Positions 41,944-51,151 of a stretch of DNA of 61,404 nucleotides are shown piece by piece (the first letter of the stretch is position 1; each line of letters starts with the position of its first letter). The position numbers and the translations under genes are program-made. The notes beneath the pieces were generated by a model, which did not search any database, was not told where the DNA came from, and worked only from the letters and a program-made list of their open reading frames with translations. Source of the DNA: Pseudomonadota bacterium (GTDB taxonomy: Bacteria; Myxococcota_A; Polyangia; Fen-1088); the NCBI GenBank assembly GCA_017881245.1, contig JADGRC010000224.1, positions 1 through 61,404 of the forward strand, read 5' to 3'.

Positions 41944-42870
41944 ATGCCTACCGCTATCCGAATACTCGGTCTCGTGAAGCGGTATGGCGACGTGGTCGCG
42001 GTCGACGGCCTCGATCTGGAGGTCCGCATGGGTGAGTGTTTCGGCTTGCTCGGTCCAAATGGGGCGGGGAAGACCACGACCGTCGAAGTCATGGAGGGTT
42101 TGATTGAATCCACGGCAGGCACAGTCGAGGTATTGGGACGAACCTGGACCACACAGCGTGAAGACTTACAGGCGCGCGTTGGCGTGGCGCTTCAGGAAAC
42201 CAAGCTGTTCGAAAAGCTGACGGTCGGGGAAACCCTGCGTCTGTTTCGATCGTTTTACGACGACGCTCGGGCGCTGCAGGTCGAAACACTCCTGACCACG
42301 ATGCAACTGACCGAGAAGCGGTCGACCTGGGTGCAGAAGCTTTCGGGCGGCCAGCGCCAACGACTGGCCGTAGCGCTCGGGTTGATTGGCGATCCGGAGC
42401 TGCTGTTCTTGGACGAGCCGACGACGGGCCTTGACCCGCAGTCGCGGCGTGCGTTGTGGGATACCATCGCTGGGCTGAAGCAGCGGGGCAAGACCGTGGT
42501 CTTGACCACCCACTACATGGACGAGGCGGAACAGCTTTGCGACCGCGTGGGCATCGTGGACCACGGCAAACTCATCGCGCAGGGGACGCCCTCGGAGCTG
42601 ATTCACGAAAGCGGCGGTTTTCATCTGGTCGAGCTGCAGACGGAGCCGCCGTTACCGCCCGATGCTCTCGCGGATGTGAACGGCGTGCGTAGTGTGCGGG
42701 CGCAGGCAAACGGAATCGCACTGGCGATCGACGAGCCACACATCGCACTGCCTGCGTTGTTTGTCCGCCTAGCGGAACGGCAGGCGCGACCCACCCGATT
42801 GTTGTCCCGTGCCGCGACGCTGGACGACGTCTTCCTGGCCCTGACCGGGCGCAACCTGCGCGAGGAATGA
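41944..42870 (+). CDS. ABC-2 type exporter ATP-binding protein
   Basis: 308 aa from ATG 41944 (an in-frame GTG at 41905 lies upstream of the -10 box). Walker A is GPNGAGKTTT, the Q-loop is in 'VALQETKLFEKLTV', the signature is LSGGQRQR, Walker B is 'LLFLDEPTTGLDP', and the H-loop is 'VVLTTHYMDEAEQL'. The C-terminal extension after 'AQGTPSELI' is typical of drug- or antibiotic-type DrrA/CcmA-like subunits. It powers the permease encoded by the next gene, which overlaps it by 4 bp. The substrate is unknown. Confidence 0.93.
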   Translation: MPTAIRILGLVKRYGDVVAVDGLDLEVRMGECFGLLGPNGAGKTTTVEVMEGLIESTAGTVEVLGRTWTTQREDLQARVGVALQETKLFEKLTVGETLRLFRSFYDDARALQVETLLTTMQLTEKRSTWVQKLSGGQRQRLAVALGLIGDPELLFLDEPTTGLDPQSRRALWDTIAGLKQRGKTVVLTTHYMDEAEQLCDRVGIVDHGKLIAQGTPSELIHESGGFHLVELQTEPPLPPDALADVNGVRSVRAQANGIALAIDEPHIALPALFVRLAERQARPTRLLSRAATLDDVFLALTGRNLREE

Positions 42871-43934
42871 ACGTGCCCCGATCGTCTTTTCTGTCCGGAT
42901 CGCCTCTTTTGGCTTTGAGCGGCGCCCGCATCAAGGAATTCTTTCGCGAGCCGGGCGCGATTTTTTGGACGTTCGGGTTTCCATTGTTGATGACCCTGGC
43001 GCTCGGTATCGCGTTCCGCAGCGAAGGTCCAGGGCGAAGCGCGGTCGCTCTCGTCGACGGTCCCCGAACGCCCGCGGTCTTGGCGGCGTTGCGGGGGGAA
43101 CCCTCGTTGCTTGTTCACCTCCTGTCCCCGGAGCAAACGGCGGCGCGTCTGCGCGTGGGCGATGTCCTGTTGGCGATCGAGCCGCCAGCGTCTGCGGAGG
43201 GCGCGCTTGTCTACCGGTTCGACCCTTCGCGCCCCGACGCTGCGGCCATCCGCAGGCTTGTGGACGACGTGATTCAGCGCGCGGCCGGGCGATCCAACCC
43301 GGTTCCGACGCGGGACGAAACGGCCCCTGCTCGGGGTGGCCGCTACATCGATTGGTTGGTACCCGGGCTCCTTGGCATGCAGTTGCTGAGCGGCGCGCTG
43401 TGGGGGACAGCCTGGAATATCGTCAACGCCCGTCAAAGGAAACTCCTGAAGCGTCTCACTGCCACGCCCATGCGGCGGGGTCACTACCTGCTGTCGTTTC
43501 GCATCTCGGGCCTGCTGTTCGTGCCCCTGCAAGTGATCGTGTTGTTCGCCTTCGGGCGCCTGACGTTCGGCGTCACCAACCACGGATCAGCGGCGGCCGT
43601 GCTGGTTCTGTCGCTCGTGGGTTCGTGGTCCTTCGCCGGCCTCGGCCTGTTGTGCGCGTCTCGTGCCCAGAACAACGAAACGGCGAATGGGCTGGTGAAT
43701 TTGGTGACGCTGCCCATGTTCATGCTGTCCGGGGTGTTTTTTTCCTCGGGGCGCTTTCCGGCGTTCTTGCTCCCCGTAATCCGCCTGTTGCCCTTGACCG
43801 CGTTCAACGAAGCGATCCGGCACGTCGTCAATGACGGCGCGTCTCTGTTCGCCCAGGGACCTTCCGTCGTCGTCTTGGTGGCGTGGGGCGTGCTCAGCTC
43901 CGCCGTTGCCTTGCGCCTGTTCCGATGGGGCTGA
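42867..43934 (+). CDS. ABC-2 type exporter permease
   Basis: 355 aa. One N-terminal helix ('AIFWTFGFPLLMTLALGIAF'), a ~150-residue external domain, then five helices in the C-terminal half including the ABC-2 signature region 'GTAWNIVNARQRKLLKRLTA' followed by 'TPMRRGHYLLSFRISGLLF' and 'FMLSGVFFSSGRFPAFLLPV'. This is the usual layout for ABC-2 permeases. It overlaps the ATPase gene by 4 bp and the helicase gene by about 10 bp. Likely exports a lipid, drug or polysaccharide-type substrate; which one cannot be read from sequence. Confidence 0.88.
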   Translation: MNVPRSSFLSGSPLLALSGARIKEFFREPGAIFWTFGFPLLMTLALGIAFRSEGPGRSAVALVDGPRTPAVLAALRGEPSLLVHLLSPEQTAARLRVGDVLLAIEPPASAEGALVYRFDPSRPDAAAIRRLVDDVIQRAAGRSNPVPTRDETAPARGGRYIDWLVPGLLGMQLLSGALWGTAWNIVNARQRKLLKRLTATPMRRGHYLLSFRISGLLFVPLQVIVLFAFGRLTFGVTNHGSAAAVLVLSLVGSWSFAGLGLLCASRAQNNETANGLVNLVTLPMFMLSGVFFSSGRFPAFLLPVIRLLPLTAFNEAIRHVVNDGASLFAQGPSVVVLVAWGVLSSAVALRLFRWG

Positions 43935-46579
43935 CCGCCATGCGGAGACGCAGCGATCGGCAGGAGGACGACGGCGAGCAAAGTAACGCGGGCGCCGGGC
44001 GGCGGCCAGGCGCCACCAGCGCGAAGGCGGGCGAGCAGAAAGAACGCGAGCATGCTGACGACAGTTCCGGAGCCCCAGCCGCTGGCTCGGCGATCCCGGC
44101 GGAGGAAGAGCAGCTGCTGTCGCGCGTGCGCCGAAGTTTGGCGGCCGAGGTACCGCCGACTCCAACCGTTGGTGACCACGCGACTCCGGTCGCGACCGAG
44201 ACAAAGCCACGCGCGCTCGATCGCGCGGCGGCGGGCGCTCCGCGACAATACGCCGACGCCATGGTCGCGCTCCGTGATGAGATCGGCGAGGCCCGCCTCG
44301 AGGACGTGCCACAACTGGTCGCCCAGATGGAGCGTTTGCAGGGCGTGGCACTGACACGCGCCCAGCTGCAAACCATCCTGGTCGATCTCGCGTCGCCCTA
44401 TTTTGGACATCTGCGCTTGCGCGAACAGATTCCCGGCCGCGGTGAAATCGAGAAGGACGTTTTCATCGGTCGGGCGACTTACGTCGATCCCAAGTCGCGC
44501 ATCAACATCGTCGACTGGCGGAACGCTCCGGTCAGTCAACTTTACTACCGCTACGGGGAGGGCAGCGATTACGAGGAGCGTTTTGGCGACCGGGACGTCG
44601 AGGGCGAAGTCATCGTGAGACGGACGTTGACCATCGAAGACGGAATTCTGCATCGAATCGCGGCGCCACAAGGTATCTGGATCAAACGTCGCGCCTCCGG
44701 CGCCGGGGCGGCCGGTCGGGCAGACCCCCTCGCAGGCGCGCCGGCAGGAACTCTGGCGGGATTGCCCGCCGACGACACGGCCGGTCGCGAAGTCGTTTGG
44801 GCGCGCACCGATTTACCGGTGCACGAGTTGGCGGGAGGCGAACGGAGCGCCACGCGGACCACGCAACAGTTTCGTCCGAGCGGTGTGCTCGGCGCCGCTC
44901 CCTCGGGGCGACAGGCGCTGGATCGCCACCTCCCCGAGATAGCGGCGCTGATCGATCCGCGCCAGTTTGAAATCATGACCGCACCCGAGGCGGGGGTGGT
45001 CGTGATTCAGGGCGGCGCCGGGAGCGGCAAGACGACGATTGGCTTGCACCGGCTTGCGTACCTCGCGTACAACGGGCCCGAGCGGTTCGCACCAAGCAAG
45101 ATGCTGGTCGTGACATACGGCGCTGCTCTAGCGTCGTACATGGAGCAGGTCCTGCCCGCCCTCGGTACGCGGGGCGTGCGGGTCATGTCGTTCGCGGCCT
45201 GGGCCGAAAGGGAATTGCGCGTCGCGATTCCCTGGTTGCGTGCGACGTTGACGGACGATGTGCAGCCCGCGGTCACGCGCGTGAAAAGCCACCCGGCCCT
45301 ACTGCACGAATTGGAGAGGCGGGCCGCCGCCCACGCCGGAAAGCGAAATTCTCGCGCGGTGGTGGACCTGTGGGCGGATCTGTTGACGGACCGTTCGCGA
45401 CTGATGGCACTGTTGCACGAGGATCCGGAAATGCCCGTCACCGAGCGAGACATCGTCGACGCGCACAAGCTGATGGTGGATCGCGTTGCCGCGATTGTGG
45501 GCCGTGATCCGCGCGACCGTCCGCCCGAGAAGAAGGAAGACAAGAAGATTTCGCGTTTGCGGCGGCTCGCGGAACGAGAGGAGATCGTCGCGGACGCCGG
45601 CACATGGGCGGCGATGGGGGTCACCGGCAAGACGAGCGCGCGTACCGTCGACAGCGACTTGCCCGAGGGTGTGCGTCGTACCGAGAGCGAGCGCGGCGAT
45701 CACGATGACGACGAAAACGTCCGCGGCGAGACCGGCATCGACGGGCTGCGCACGGAGGACGATCAGCCGCTCTTGGATTTAGACGACGTGGCGATCCTGC
45801 TGCGCGCAAGCCAACTCCTGCGCGGCGTGAAGGAGCCGCTCGCCCACCTGTTCGTCGACGAGGCTCAGGACCTGTCGCCGATGAAGCTGGCGGTTCTGAT
45901 CGGCCGAACCGGCAAGGCCAACTCTTCTCGGAAGGGGACGTCGCCATCGATCACGCTGGCCGGGGATACTTCGCAGAAGCTGTTTCTCGACAATGGATTC
46001 GGAGATTGGCGCAGCGTGCTTGGCCATCTGTCTCTGGCGCACGTCGCGGTCGAGCCTCTGCGCATTGCCTATCGATCAACCCGCGAAATCCTGTCGCTGG
46101 CCCGGTACGCGATGGGCGAGCTTGCCGATCCGGTTGCGCCGGAGGCACCCCGCGTGGGCGCGCCGGTGGAGGCGTTTCGATTCACCGCGGCGGGGGCCGC
46201 GGTGGCGTTCCTGGCCGAGGCGCTTCGCGATTTGTCCGTGCGCGAACCGCGCGCGACGGTCGCGCTGTTGGCCCGTCATCCCGAGCAGGCGGATCGATAT
46301 TACGAGGGCTTGCGCCGCGCCGAGGTCCCGGCCCTGCGGCGCGTTCGCGCGCAGGAGTTCTCGTTTCGCCCGGGCATCGACGTGACCGACGTGCGTCAGG
46401 TGAAGGGCCTGGAGTTCGACTATGTGGTCATGCTGGACGCGAACGCCAGCACCTACGGCACCGACGACGAGGCCCGACATCTGTTCCACATCGGGGTGAC
46501 GCGCGCCGCGCACCAACTGTGGCTTATAGTCACTGGCACACGCTCGTTGCTGCTGCCGGCGGAGGTGCTTCGAGACTGA
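43925..46579 (+). CDS. HelD-like superfamily 1 helicase
   Basis: 884 aa from ATG 43925 (ATG 43940 would avoid overlapping the permease). After a charged low-complexity N-terminus there is a HelD-type region with 'RINIVDWRNAPVSQLYYRYG'. Helicase motifs follow: Walker A GGAGSGKTT with Lys369, DEAQD from Asp645, 'TLAGDTSQKLF', 'LRIAYRSTREI', 'VRQVKGLEFDYVVMLDA' and 'HIGVTRAAHQLWLI'. HelD proteins of Firmicutes and Actinobacteria use this motor to release stalled RNA polymerase from DNA; an RNA-polymerase role here is inference. A ~70-residue acidic, low-complexity stretch lies before the DEAQD block. A UvrD or helicase-IV role is the alternative. Confidence 0.83.
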   Translation: MGLTAMRRRSDRQEDDGEQSNAGAGRRPGATSAKAGEQKEREHADDSSGAPAAGSAIPAEEEQLLSRVRRSLAAEVPPTPTVGDHATPVATETKPRALDRAAAGAPRQYADAMVALRDEIGEARLEDVPQLVAQMERLQGVALTRAQLQTILVDLASPYFGHLRLREQIPGRGEIEKDVFIGRATYVDPKSRINIVDWRNAPVSQLYYRYGEGSDYEERFGDRDVEGEVIVRRTLTIEDGILHRIAAPQGIWIKRRASGAGAAGRADPLAGAPAGTLAGLPADDTAGREVVWARTDLPVHELAGGERSATRTTQQFRPSGVLGAAPSGRQALDRHLPEIAALIDPRQFEIMTAPEAGVVVIQGGAGSGKTTIGLHRLAYLAYNGPERFAPSKMLVVTYGAALASYMEQVLPALGTRGVRVMSFAAWAERELRVAIPWLRATLTDDVQPAVTRVKSHPALLHELERRAAAHAGKRNSRAVVDLWADLLTDRSRLMALLHEDPEMPVTERDIVDAHKLMVDRVAAIVGRDPRDRPPEKKEDKKISRLRRLAEREEIVADAGTWAAMGVTGKTSARTVDSDLPEGVRRTESERGDHDDDENVRGETGIDGLRTEDDQPLLDLDDVAILLRASQLLRGVKEPLAHLFVDEAQDLSPMKLAVLIGRTGKANSSRKGTSPSITLAGDTSQKLFLDNGFGDWRSVLGHLSLAHVAVEPLRIAYRSTREILSLARYAMGELADPVAPEAPRVGAPVEAFRFTAAGAAVAFLAEALRDLSVREPRATVALLARHPEQADRYYEGLRRAEVPALRRVRAQEFSFRPGIDVTDVRQVKGLEFDYVVMLDANASTYGTDDEARHLFHIGVTRAAHQLWLIVTGTRSLLLPAEVLRD

Positions 46580-46680
46580 CCTGTAACTTTCGGGAACCTC
46601 GGTCTCTGCCTTCGCTTCGGGGATCGCCCGCATGAGGGCGACTTACGCCTGGACCGCTCCCCGCGCAATCGGCTCGACCC

Positions 46681-48030
46681 TCAGCGAAGCTTGCCGCGCA
46701 ACAGGTCGCCGAACGTGCCCATACCGGACGAGGCGCCGGCTCGCTTGGCCGCGGCGTGGCCTTCGTCATCGATTCGGTCCTCGTCGCTGGCCAGCGCCAA
46801 AGAGATGCGTCGTTTTTCGCGATCGAGCGAGAGCACGGCGACGTCCAGCGCGTCGCCCGACTTCGCGGCATCACGCGCGTGTCGCAGCACGCGACCCGCT
46901 CCGAGCTCGCTGACGTGCAGCAGACCTTCGATGCCGGGTAACACTTCGACGAACGCGCCGAAGGGCTCGACGCGCGTGACGGTGCCCTTGACCGTCGTTC
47001 CCGGTGGCAGTCGCATCACGGCATCGTCCCAAGGATCGCGCTCGAGCGATTTCAGGGACAAAGTGATCTGCTCGATCGATCTGCCCGTCCCACTCGTGCT
47101 GCCCGTCCCAGTCGTGCGTTCTGGACGCCCGGCAGACTCCGCGTGACCAGCTCGGCCCGCGCCCCCGAGCCTGTCGGCGCGATTTGTCCGCTCCGCGCCA
47201 CCCGAGTGTTGCGCCAGGTCTCGCTTTTCGATTCGCAGGACCTGGACCGTGACCGCTTGCCCGACGGAGAGCAGATCCGACGGCCGAACGCCCCGCTGAA
47301 ATCCGATTTCCGACGCGGGCAAAAGGCCATCCAACCCGCCAATATCGACAAATGCGCCGAAGTCCCTCACCGAGGTGACGACTCCACTTACGATAGCTCC
47401 CGGTACCAAGGTGGAGCGTGTCTGAGCGGCTCGGTCGCGACCCTCGTCCTCCAGCAAAGCGCGCCGTGACAACACCACATTGGGACCGCGGCGATCTTCT
47501 TCGTCGAATTTGGTGATCCGGAACAGCAGCTTCTGTCCCACATAGCCGGAGGCGTCCGCGACCGGGCGCAGCTCGATCTGCGAAATCGGGCAGAATGCGC
47601 GCAAGCCCGCGACAGTGACCTCGAGTCCGCCCTTGTTGACTCCCGTGACCACGCCCTCGACGGGGAGTCCGCTCGTCGCGAACTGTCCCAGGCTGTTGCG
47701 GGCCTCCATGCCGCGCGCGGGAGCCCGGCGCAACGTGACCACGCCTTCCTTGTCGCCCTTCGCGACGACCCGTGCCTCGATCGTCTCGCCGATTCGCGCG
47801 GTCAGCTGACCGGACTCGTCGCGCAGTTCGACCGCGTCGAGAGTTCCCTCTCCCCCGTTCTGAAGGTCGATTACGGCGACATCACGCCCGATGGAAATCA
47901 GCGTACCTTTGACCCGATCGCCAATCGCGTATCGCGTCTGGCGTCCTCGTGTGCTGTTTTTTTCGGACGCCGCGAACAAGGACGCGAAGTCCTCGGCCCC
48001 GGGTTTGGTCGGCGCGTGATCGTCTCTCAT
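46681..48030 (-). CDS. S1 RNA-binding-domain protein (RpsA-like, four S1 domains)
   Basis: 449 aa from ATG 48030. Four S1 folds can be followed: about 35-105 ('[20 protein letters not shown]'), 120-190 ('[19 protein letters not shown]'), 210-320 ('[20 protein letters not shown]') and 335-410 ('[20 protein letters not shown]'). The third is split by a ~50-residue Ala/Gly/Thr/Arg insert between its last strands. Ribosomal protein S1 of most Gram-negatives has six domains, so this is probably an accessory S1-type protein (translation or RNA turnover). A TACACT box (48040-48045, minus strand) suggests a leader of about three bases; the open frame upstream to 48192 is not supported. It is divergent from the GGDEF gene. 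Confidence 0.83.
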   Translation of the reverse strand: MRDDHAPTKPGAEDFASLFAASEKNSTRGRQTRYAIGDRVKGTLISIGRDVAVIDLQNGGEGTLDAVELRDESGQLTARIGETIEARVVAKGDKEGVVTLRRAPARGMEARNSLGQFATSGLPVEGVVTGVNKGGLEVTVAGLRAFCPISQIELRPVADASGYVGQKLLFRITKFDEEDRRGPNVVLSRRALLEDEGRDRAAQTRSTLVPGAIVSGVVTSVRDFGAFVDIGGLDGLLPASEIGFQRGVRPSDLLSVGQAVTVQVLRIEKRDLAQHSGGAERTNRADRLGGAGRAGHAESAGRPERTTGTGSTSGTGRSIEQITLSLKSLERDPWDDAVMRLPPGTTVKGTVTRVEPFGAFVEVLPGIEGLLHVSELGAGRVLRHARDAAKSGDALDVAVLSLDREKRRISLALASDEDRIDDEGHAAAKRAGASSGMGTFGDLLRGKLR

Positions 48031-48092
48031 CTGCGCGGGAGTGTAGCGGAATTCCGACCGTCGGCACGTGGCGACCCGCTCGTGCAACCCAA

Positions 48093-49163
48093 ATGACCGG
48101 CTCCGGCAGCCCGTCCCGATGGGGGCGAGACGATCGTCTGTCGCCCCGCCTCTCGTTGGCCCGCGCCTCGACGGCGGCCCACGGCGGCCCAAGCCCAGCT
48201 TTACGGAAAACGGCGGATCGCCTAGGCTTCCGCCCCCAAGCCTTGCCGCGCAAGCCCTTTGACCCCAACGACGCTTCGGATTCCGACCATGTCCGGGCCA
48301 AGACCGTCGTCACGGCCATCAGTCGGATAACCGACCGGCCTCTGGGCAAGGAGGCATGTCTGGTCGTCATATACGGCGATGAGCTTGGTAAGAAGTACAA
48401 CCTGAACACTCCGTCCGTCGTCGTCGGCCGGTCATCCAAATGCGAGATCCAGATCGATCAGGAGTCGATCTCCCGCAATCATTCGAAACTGGTCAACACG
48501 GGAAAGTCCATTCTGCTGCGCGATCTGGGGTCGACGAATGGCACCTACGTCAACGACGAGCCGATTGAAGAGCATGTCTTGCGAGACGGCGATTTGATCA
48601 AGATCGGTCGCACCATCTTCAAATTTCTGACTGGCGGCAACATCGAACACGCGTATCACGAGGAAATCTACCGCCTGACCACGGTCGACGGCCTGACCCA
48701 GATTTCGAACAAACGCTTCTTCATGGAGACCCTGGAACGCGAAATCGCGCGCGCGCACCGCTACCAGCGTGCGGTGTCCCTGTCGATGTTCGATCTCGAC
48801 CACTTCAAGAGAATCAATGACACCTACGGGCATTTGGCCGGAGATTACGTCCTCAAACAACTGGCTTCGGCCGTCAAGCAGAAGATTCGCCGCGAGGACC
48901 TGTTCGCCCGCTATGGCGGCGAAGAATTCGCGATTATCCTGCCCGAGATCCAGTTGTCCGCGGCTCTAACGTTTTCGGAGAAGGTCCGCCAGCTCGTCGA
49001 GGATCAGGAGTTTCGCTTCGAGAACACCCCCATCGAAGTTACCATTTCCATGGGCGTCGCGGCCGTCACCGATGACGTTCGAGATGTTGACGCCTTGATT
49101 AAGCTCGCCGACGAGCAGCTGTACGCGGCCAAGGCGGCCGGCCGCAATCGCGTATTCGGCTGA
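48093..49163 (+). CDS. FHA-GGDEF diguanylate cyclase
   Basis: About 356 aa; the start is uncertain because the first ~80 residues from ATG 48093 are poorly conserved and no closer ATG is in frame. An FHA domain (about 90-185) has '[20 protein letters not shown]' and 'HSKLV...[11 protein letters not shown]', so it should read phosphothreonine, plausibly from the Ser/Thr kinases in this region. The GGDEF domain follows with '[19 protein letters not shown]', the active-site RYGGEEFA and an intact I-site RRED five residues before GGEEF, so product inhibition is expected. It makes the second messenger c-di-GMP. No membrane segment is seen. Confidence 0.9.
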   Translation: MTGSGSPSRWGRDDRLSPRLSLARASTAAHGGPSPALRKTADRLGFRPQALPRKPFDPNDASDSDHVRAKTVVTAISRITDRPLGKEACLVVIYGDELGKKYNLNTPSVVVGRSSKCEIQIDQESISRNHSKLVNTGKSILLRDLGSTNGTYVNDEPIEEHVLRDGDLIKIGRTIFKFLTGGNIEHAYHEEIYRLTTVDGLTQISNKRFFMETLEREIARAHRYQRAVSLSMFDLDHFKRINDTYGHLAGDYVLKQLASAVKQKIRREDLFARYGGEEFAIILPEIQLSAALTFSEKVRQLVEDQEFRFENTPIEVTISMGVAAVTDDVRDVDALIKLADEQLYAAKAAGRNRVFG

Positions 49164-49164
49164 C

Positions 49165-49191
49165 GTCTTGCTCGGCCTCGGCCGTCAAGAC
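49165..49191. terminator. Hairpin between convergent GGDEF and kinase genes
   Basis: GTCTTG (49165-49170) pairs with CAAGAC (49186-49191) directly after the GGDEF stop codon. It is a short stem with a GC-rich loop. The remaining ~150 bp of the gap show no feature. Confidence 0.35.
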
Positions 49192-49346
49192 ATGCGAGGA
49201 GTGAGCACGCGAAGAGGGGCGCAAAGGGCGCGCTCCGCGCTCCGCCGCCAGGGCAGAGCGCGACGGGGCTGGTCCTGAGGGCTGCATTTTGGGCCCACCG
49301 GCGAGGCCAGGAGGGGCGCGGTCCATGGGAACGCGTTTGCGGGCCG

Positions 49347-51014
49347 TTACTTGTTGAAGTCCGGTTCGAGGACGCTGTCGCCGTCGTCGGACGTCGTGCG
49401 CTTCTCGTTCTTCTTGGCGGGCGTCACATCGTCGGCCGCCGGTGATGCCGCCGACGAAGGAGCGTGCCTGCGTGGCCCAGTGCCCGACGTCTGGCGCCGA
49501 GCGAGGGTGTTCGGGAAGGCGTTGGCGGGTGCCGCCGGCTTCTCTACCGGGCGTAACGTCGCGAAGATGGGAGCGGGCAGGTTGGGGACGATCAGCATGA
49601 CCTTGTCCTGGTATCCGGGCATGCGGAGCACGAACTGAACGGTGGAATCGCTGTAGGGGATCTCGAGGGAAAGCGGGGTGCGACCGAGTTCGCTGCCGTC
49701 ATCCGCGCGAGTGACCGTCGCGCCATTTGGGTCCGACGAAAAGTTGACGCGGACCGCGGAGGGCGCACTGGCGGCGCCAGCCTGGCCGACAGTCCCCGCC
49801 ACCGACGCGAGCGGGCGACGCGGTTCGCGTTTGGATCGGCCAGCCATGACGATGGCCATTCCGGCCAACAGCACGCCTCCCATGATCGTCAGAACCACCT
49901 TCCGTCCCGACTTCGGGGCCAGCGTCGGAGGCTCCGAGAGCGGCAGCACCTGTCCCACGCCGTGCCGGAACGTGGACGGTCCCATCGTGGGTCGGTCGAC
50001 GATGCCGGCGCTGGAATTGGTCCCGAAGTCCGCCGTCGAATCGAAGGTCATATCGCGCCTGGCCATGGGCGCTGCCAGGCGGGTAACTCCGGTCAACTCG
50101 GCGGGCATTCCGACCGAAGGGGCACCCGCCAGGTACCCTTCTGGATCGAGCAGGGCGTTGCGAAACTCGTGCATCGTTTGGAAGCGATCTTCCCGATCCT
50201 TGGCAAGCGCCTGGAAGAGCACCATCTCGACCGAAGCCGAGATGGCCGGGTTGATTTTTCGAGCCGATGGAGCCTGATGCGTGATGTGCTTGACGATGAT
50301 CTCGCCGTAACCCTCGCCGCCGAAAGGAACCTTGCCTGTCAACATTTCGAACAAGATGATCCCGAGCGAGTAGATGTCGGCCCGGTGATCGATCTGGACT
50401 TTGCCCTCGCCCTGCTCCGGCGACATGTAGTACGGCGTTCCCATCACCGATCCGGCCCGCGTCTTGTGCGTCACCTTCTCCTCGGTTTGGGTCAACTTCG
50501 CGAGCCCAAAGTCCAACACTTTGACGAAATCCGGGTTTCCGCGCCGGGTGATGAGGAAGATGTTTTCGGGCTTGAGATCTCGGTGAATGATTCCGTGATC
50601 GTGCGAGGCTCCGAGCGCGTCGGCCACTTGAGCCGCTATGGACAGCGCCCGGTTCTTCGACATCACGATCTCGCGCTTCAGCCGATCCGCCAGGGATTCG
50701 CCCTGGAGGTACTCCATGATGAAGTAGAAATCTCCGTCGGGCGTGTTGCCGAAATCGCCGATGTCCACGATGTGCTCGTGGCCGATCTGATTGACCGCCT
50801 TCGCTTCCATGACGAAGCGCGACACGACTTCTGGATTGCGGGCCAACTCCGGATGGATGGCCTTCATGGCGACTTTCTTGCCAATCACCGGGTGTTCGCC
50901 AAGGTACACCACCCCCATGCCACCCTCGCCCAGCTTGGAGATGAGCTTATAGTTACCGATGACCTGACCGACGTCGATCATGTGCGGGGCGCTAGTGCTT
51001 GCGGCCAAGGTCAT
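49347..51014 (-). CDS. Membrane Ser/Thr protein kinase with PEGA domain
   Basis: 555 aa. Kinase domain (about 20-290): Gly-loop KLGEGGMGVVY, VAMK lysine, HRDLKPEN, DFGLA, GTPYYMSPEQ. A linker of ~70 residues leads to one transmembrane helix ('VVLTIMGGVLLAGMAIVMAG', about 378-397). A periplasmic PEGA unit follows ('VNFSSDPNGATVTRADDGSE', 'GRTPLSLEIPYSDS') and then a disordered basic tail. The layout is a receptor-like kinase: an outside PEGA sensor with an inside kinase. It is the last gene on its strand before the convergent GGDEF-FHA gene, a plausible phosphothreonine reader for it (inference). ATG 51014 is used; ATG 50981 twelve codons in is a weak alternative. Confidence 0.93.
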   Translation of the reverse strand: MTLAASTSAPHMIDVGQVIGNYKLISKLGEGGMGVVYLGEHPVIGKKVAMKAIHPELARNPEVVSRFVMEAKAVNQIGHEHIVDIGDFGNTPDGDFYFIMEYLQGESLADRLKREIVMSKNRALSIAAQVADALGASHDHGIIHRDLKPENIFLITRRGNPDFVKVLDFGLAKLTQTEEKVTHKTRAGSVMGTPYYMSPEQGEGKVQIDHRADIYSLGIILFEMLTGKVPFGGEGYGEIIVKHITHQAPSARKINPAISASVEMVLFQALAKDREDRFQTMHEFRNALLDPEGYLAGAPSVGMPAELTGVTRLAAPMARRDMTFDSTADFGTNSSAGIVDRPTMGPSTFRHGVGQVLPLSEPPTLAPKSGRKVVLTIMGGVLLAGMAIVMAGRSKREPRRPLASVAGTVGQAGAASAPSAVRVNFSSDPNGATVTRADDGSELGRTPLSLEIPYSDSTVQFVLRMPGYQDKVMLIVPNLPAPIFATLRPVEKPAAPANAFPNTLARRQTSGTGPRRHAPSSAASPAADDVTPAKKNEKRTTSDDGDSVLEPDFNK

Positions 51015-51151
51015 GGTCCAAACGCAAAATCATTTGTCGCTGAGCAAAATGCGACCATCCAAATGTGTATCTACTTGTAAGCAAGTGTAAGAATACTAAT
51101 CCGATGTGGTTCATCCCGCATCAGAAAAAAATACGAACCACGCCGTCCATA
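51015..51151. promoter_or_regulatory. AT-rich control region upstream of the PEGA kinase
   Basis: 137 bases far richer in A/T than the surroundings. It contains ACTTG/CAAGT around 51073, the inverted repeat GTGGTTC/GAACCAC (51106-51112/51135-51141) and, at its right edge, ATATTAT/ATAATAT (51149-51155/51160-51166), which spans the acyltransferase stop codon. It probably holds the kinase promoter and a regulator site; no -35/-10 pair could be chosen with confidence. Confidence 0.4.
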
